64,000 nucleotides of DNA from Lachnospiraceae bacterium (GTDB taxonomy: Bacteria; Bacillota; Clostridia; Lachnospirales; Lachnospiraceae), in contig SVEO01000007.1 in NCBI GenBank assembly GCA_015057275.1, positions 34,708-98,707 of the forward strand, written 5' to 3'. A program made the translations under genes and the position numbers. Below, in pieces: positions 63,186 through 64,000 of this stretch. Under the pieces are notes generated by a model that saw only the letters and a list, made by a program, of their open reading frames with translations, ran no database searches and was not told the origin of the DNA. Positions within the stretch are counted from its first letter, which is position 1, and each line of letters begins with the position of its first letter.

Positions 63186-63593
63186 CTAATTAAACGGCAT
63201 CTCCTCATCGTCAATGTCCGGTACATCTAGATAACCGTCATCTCGGCTGCTACCTTTGCCGGCATTTGCCTTGCTTTCTGCAAACTCAATATTCTCAGCA
63301 ACGATATCTGTTGTGTAGATTCTCTGACCGTCCTTGTTTGTGTAACTGCCAGTCTGAATTCTACCTTCCAATACTACCTTAGTTCCCTGATGAAGATATC
63401 TCTCAGCAAATTCGCCCTGTCTGCCAAACGCTACACAACCAATAAAATCGGCTGTCTGCTCGTTGCCATCGCGTCTTGCTGCTCTACGGTCAACTGCAAG
63501 TGTGAATCTTGCAATCGCCATCGGCTCTCCTTGGGTGGTGTATCGCACTTCCGGATCACGCGTGAGGCGGCCTATTAAAATTACTTTGTTCAT
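63186..63593 (-). CDS. ssb: Single-stranded DNA-binding protein
   Basis: A 135-residue OB-fold SSB: NKVILIGRLTRDPEVRYTTQGEPMA, then DFIGCVAFGRQGEFAERYLHQGTKVVLEGR. The C-terminal tip DIDDEEMPFN is the acidic partner-binding tail. It protects single-stranded phage DNA in replication. It overlaps the upstream beta-helix repeat gene (ATGA). Confidence 0.95.
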   Translation of the reverse strand: MNKVILIGRLTRDPEVRYTTQGEPMAIARFTLAVDRRAARRDGNEQTADFIGCVAFGRQGEFAERYLHQGTKVVLEGRIQTGSYTNKDGQRIYTTDIVAENIEFAESKANAGKGSSRDDGYLDVPDIDDEEMPFN

Positions 63594-64000
63594 TCTGTTT
63601 CCCCTTCCTTAGCAAAGTGATATTCCATCAAATCTGCAATCAGCAAGTACTCCTTTGCTATCTTGCCTTTTCTTGTTTTTTCAACCTGTTCCCGGAATTC
63701 TGCTATCGTGCCACAAAAGCATCCGCAGGATACTCTTACCTTGCCGTCCTTACATCGGAAAAATGTTGTGTTGCGGCATTGTATGCCAAATCCTTTTATT
63801 GTTGCATAATCTGCATCGCCGGATACCTCTGCATTGCCGGATACCCTTGCATTGCCGGATACCTCTGCATTGCCGGATACCCATGCATTGCCGGATACCC
63901 ATGCATTGCCGGATACCCTTGCATTGCCGGATACCTCTGCATTGCCGGATACCCATGCATTGCCGGATACCTCTGCATTGCCGGATACCCTTGCATTGCC
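63590..64000 (-). CDS. Phage protein with hexapeptide (beta-helix) repeats, partial
   Basis: An open frame of 137 codons entering from the right edge. Ten hexapeptide units GNA(R/E/W)VS come first, a pattern expected to form a left-handed beta-helix. They are followed by GDADYATIKGFG and a conserved cysteine-rich end (SCGCFCGTIAEFREQVEKTRKGKIAKEYLLIADLMEYHF). The true frame is established by the conserved C-terminus. The other two frames across the repeat are also open but are artefacts. The gene's start is beyond the window. Function unknown. Confidence 0.78.
   Translation of the reverse strand, partial: GNARVSGNAEVSGNAWVSGNAEVSGNARVSGNAWVSGNAWVSGNAEVSGNARVSGNAEVSGDADYATIKGFGIQCRNTTFFRCKDGKVRVSCGCFCGTIAEFREQVEKTRKGKIAKEYLLIADLMEYHFAKEGETE
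63821..64000 (-). repeat. 18-bp tandem coding repeat, ten copies
   Basis: Ten copies of an 18-base unit run to the window edge, and more may lie beyond. All copies match except at one codon, which is AGG, GAG or TGG (Arg, Glu or Trp). On the minus strand the order is R, E, W, E, R, W, W, E, R, E. The rest of each unit is identical, including synonymous positions. Confidence 0.95.

Noticed and set aside
63750..63996. Two minus-strand frames of tandem GYPAMQ-like and GIRQC-like repeats
   Set aside because: They are other readings of the 18-bp repeat. The real frame is the one reading GNA(R/E/W)VS that runs on into a conserved C-terminal domain and ends at 63590.
63821..64000. CRISPR array
   Set aside because: The units are contiguous 18-bp repeats with no unique spacers, and they are coding.
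40330..64000. Integrase and attachment core
   Set aside because: No recombinase is encoded in this part, and without the other end I cannot define the core sequence.

Overview
The window is chromosomal DNA of a low-to-moderate GC, Gram-positive, spore-forming Clostridia, most likely Lachnospiraceae. The evidence is the housekeeping gene set (proS with a T-box leader, class III fructose-bisphosphatase, class II aldolase, RecD2, a SpoIIID homologue, a CotJC-type spore coat protein), strong Shine-Dalgarno sites, consensus sigma-A promoters and several TTG/GTG starts. Nearly every gene lies on the minus strand; the only convincing plus-strand gene is the methyltransferase at 16645-17529.

Chromosomal part, about 1-40330. 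Positions 1-6112 hold the 5' end of fbp, T-box-controlled proS, and a four-gene GldA/F/G-like ABC cassette. Positions 6263-16392 hold hemW-lepA, a lipoprotein, deoD, a YtvI-like membrane protein, a two-component system, metK and murA. Positions 16645-23488 hold the methyltransferase, ydcF, nifU-nifS and a large secreted GH127 beta-L-arabinofuranosidase. Positions 23711-27318 hold the rpmG-secE-nusG-rplK-rplA / rplJ-rplL block, with an L10 leader and two similar L1-binding-like leader elements. Positions 27628-40330 hold comFC, recD2, mreB/mbl, a DUF2156 protein, spoIIID, an AI-2E-type protein, a ZIP transporter, fba, an acyl-CoA synthetase-like enzyme, a TVP38 protein, a prepilin peptidase and a 5'-truncated cotJC.

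Prophage part, about 40330 to beyond 64000. A siphovirus-type prophage runs on the minus strand and has interrupted the cotJC reading frame. From right to left it carries a beta-helix repeat gene, ssb and small early genes, a sigma-like late regulator, small and large terminase, portal, a MuF-type minor capsid protein with a toxin-like tail and a small partner gene, a Prp protease, scaffold, capsid, connectors, tail tube, chaperones, tape measure, Dit, Tal, baseplate/receptor proteins, holin and amidase. The integrase and the other attachment site are not in the window.

Most interesting points: (1) the prophage sits inside a spore-coat gene, a configuration like the regulated sporulation-intervening elements; (2) the phage encodes its own Prp protease, and three of its structural proteins (scaffold, capsid, tail tube) carry the LQ(L/I)FA-type N-terminal motif that Prp enzymes cut; (3) the minor capsid protein looks like a MuF polymorphic toxin with a candidate immunity gene; (4) a baseplate protein contains a metallophosphoesterase domain; (5) an 18-bp coding repeat varies at only one codon; (6) L1-type autoregulatory elements appear in front of both rplK and rplA.
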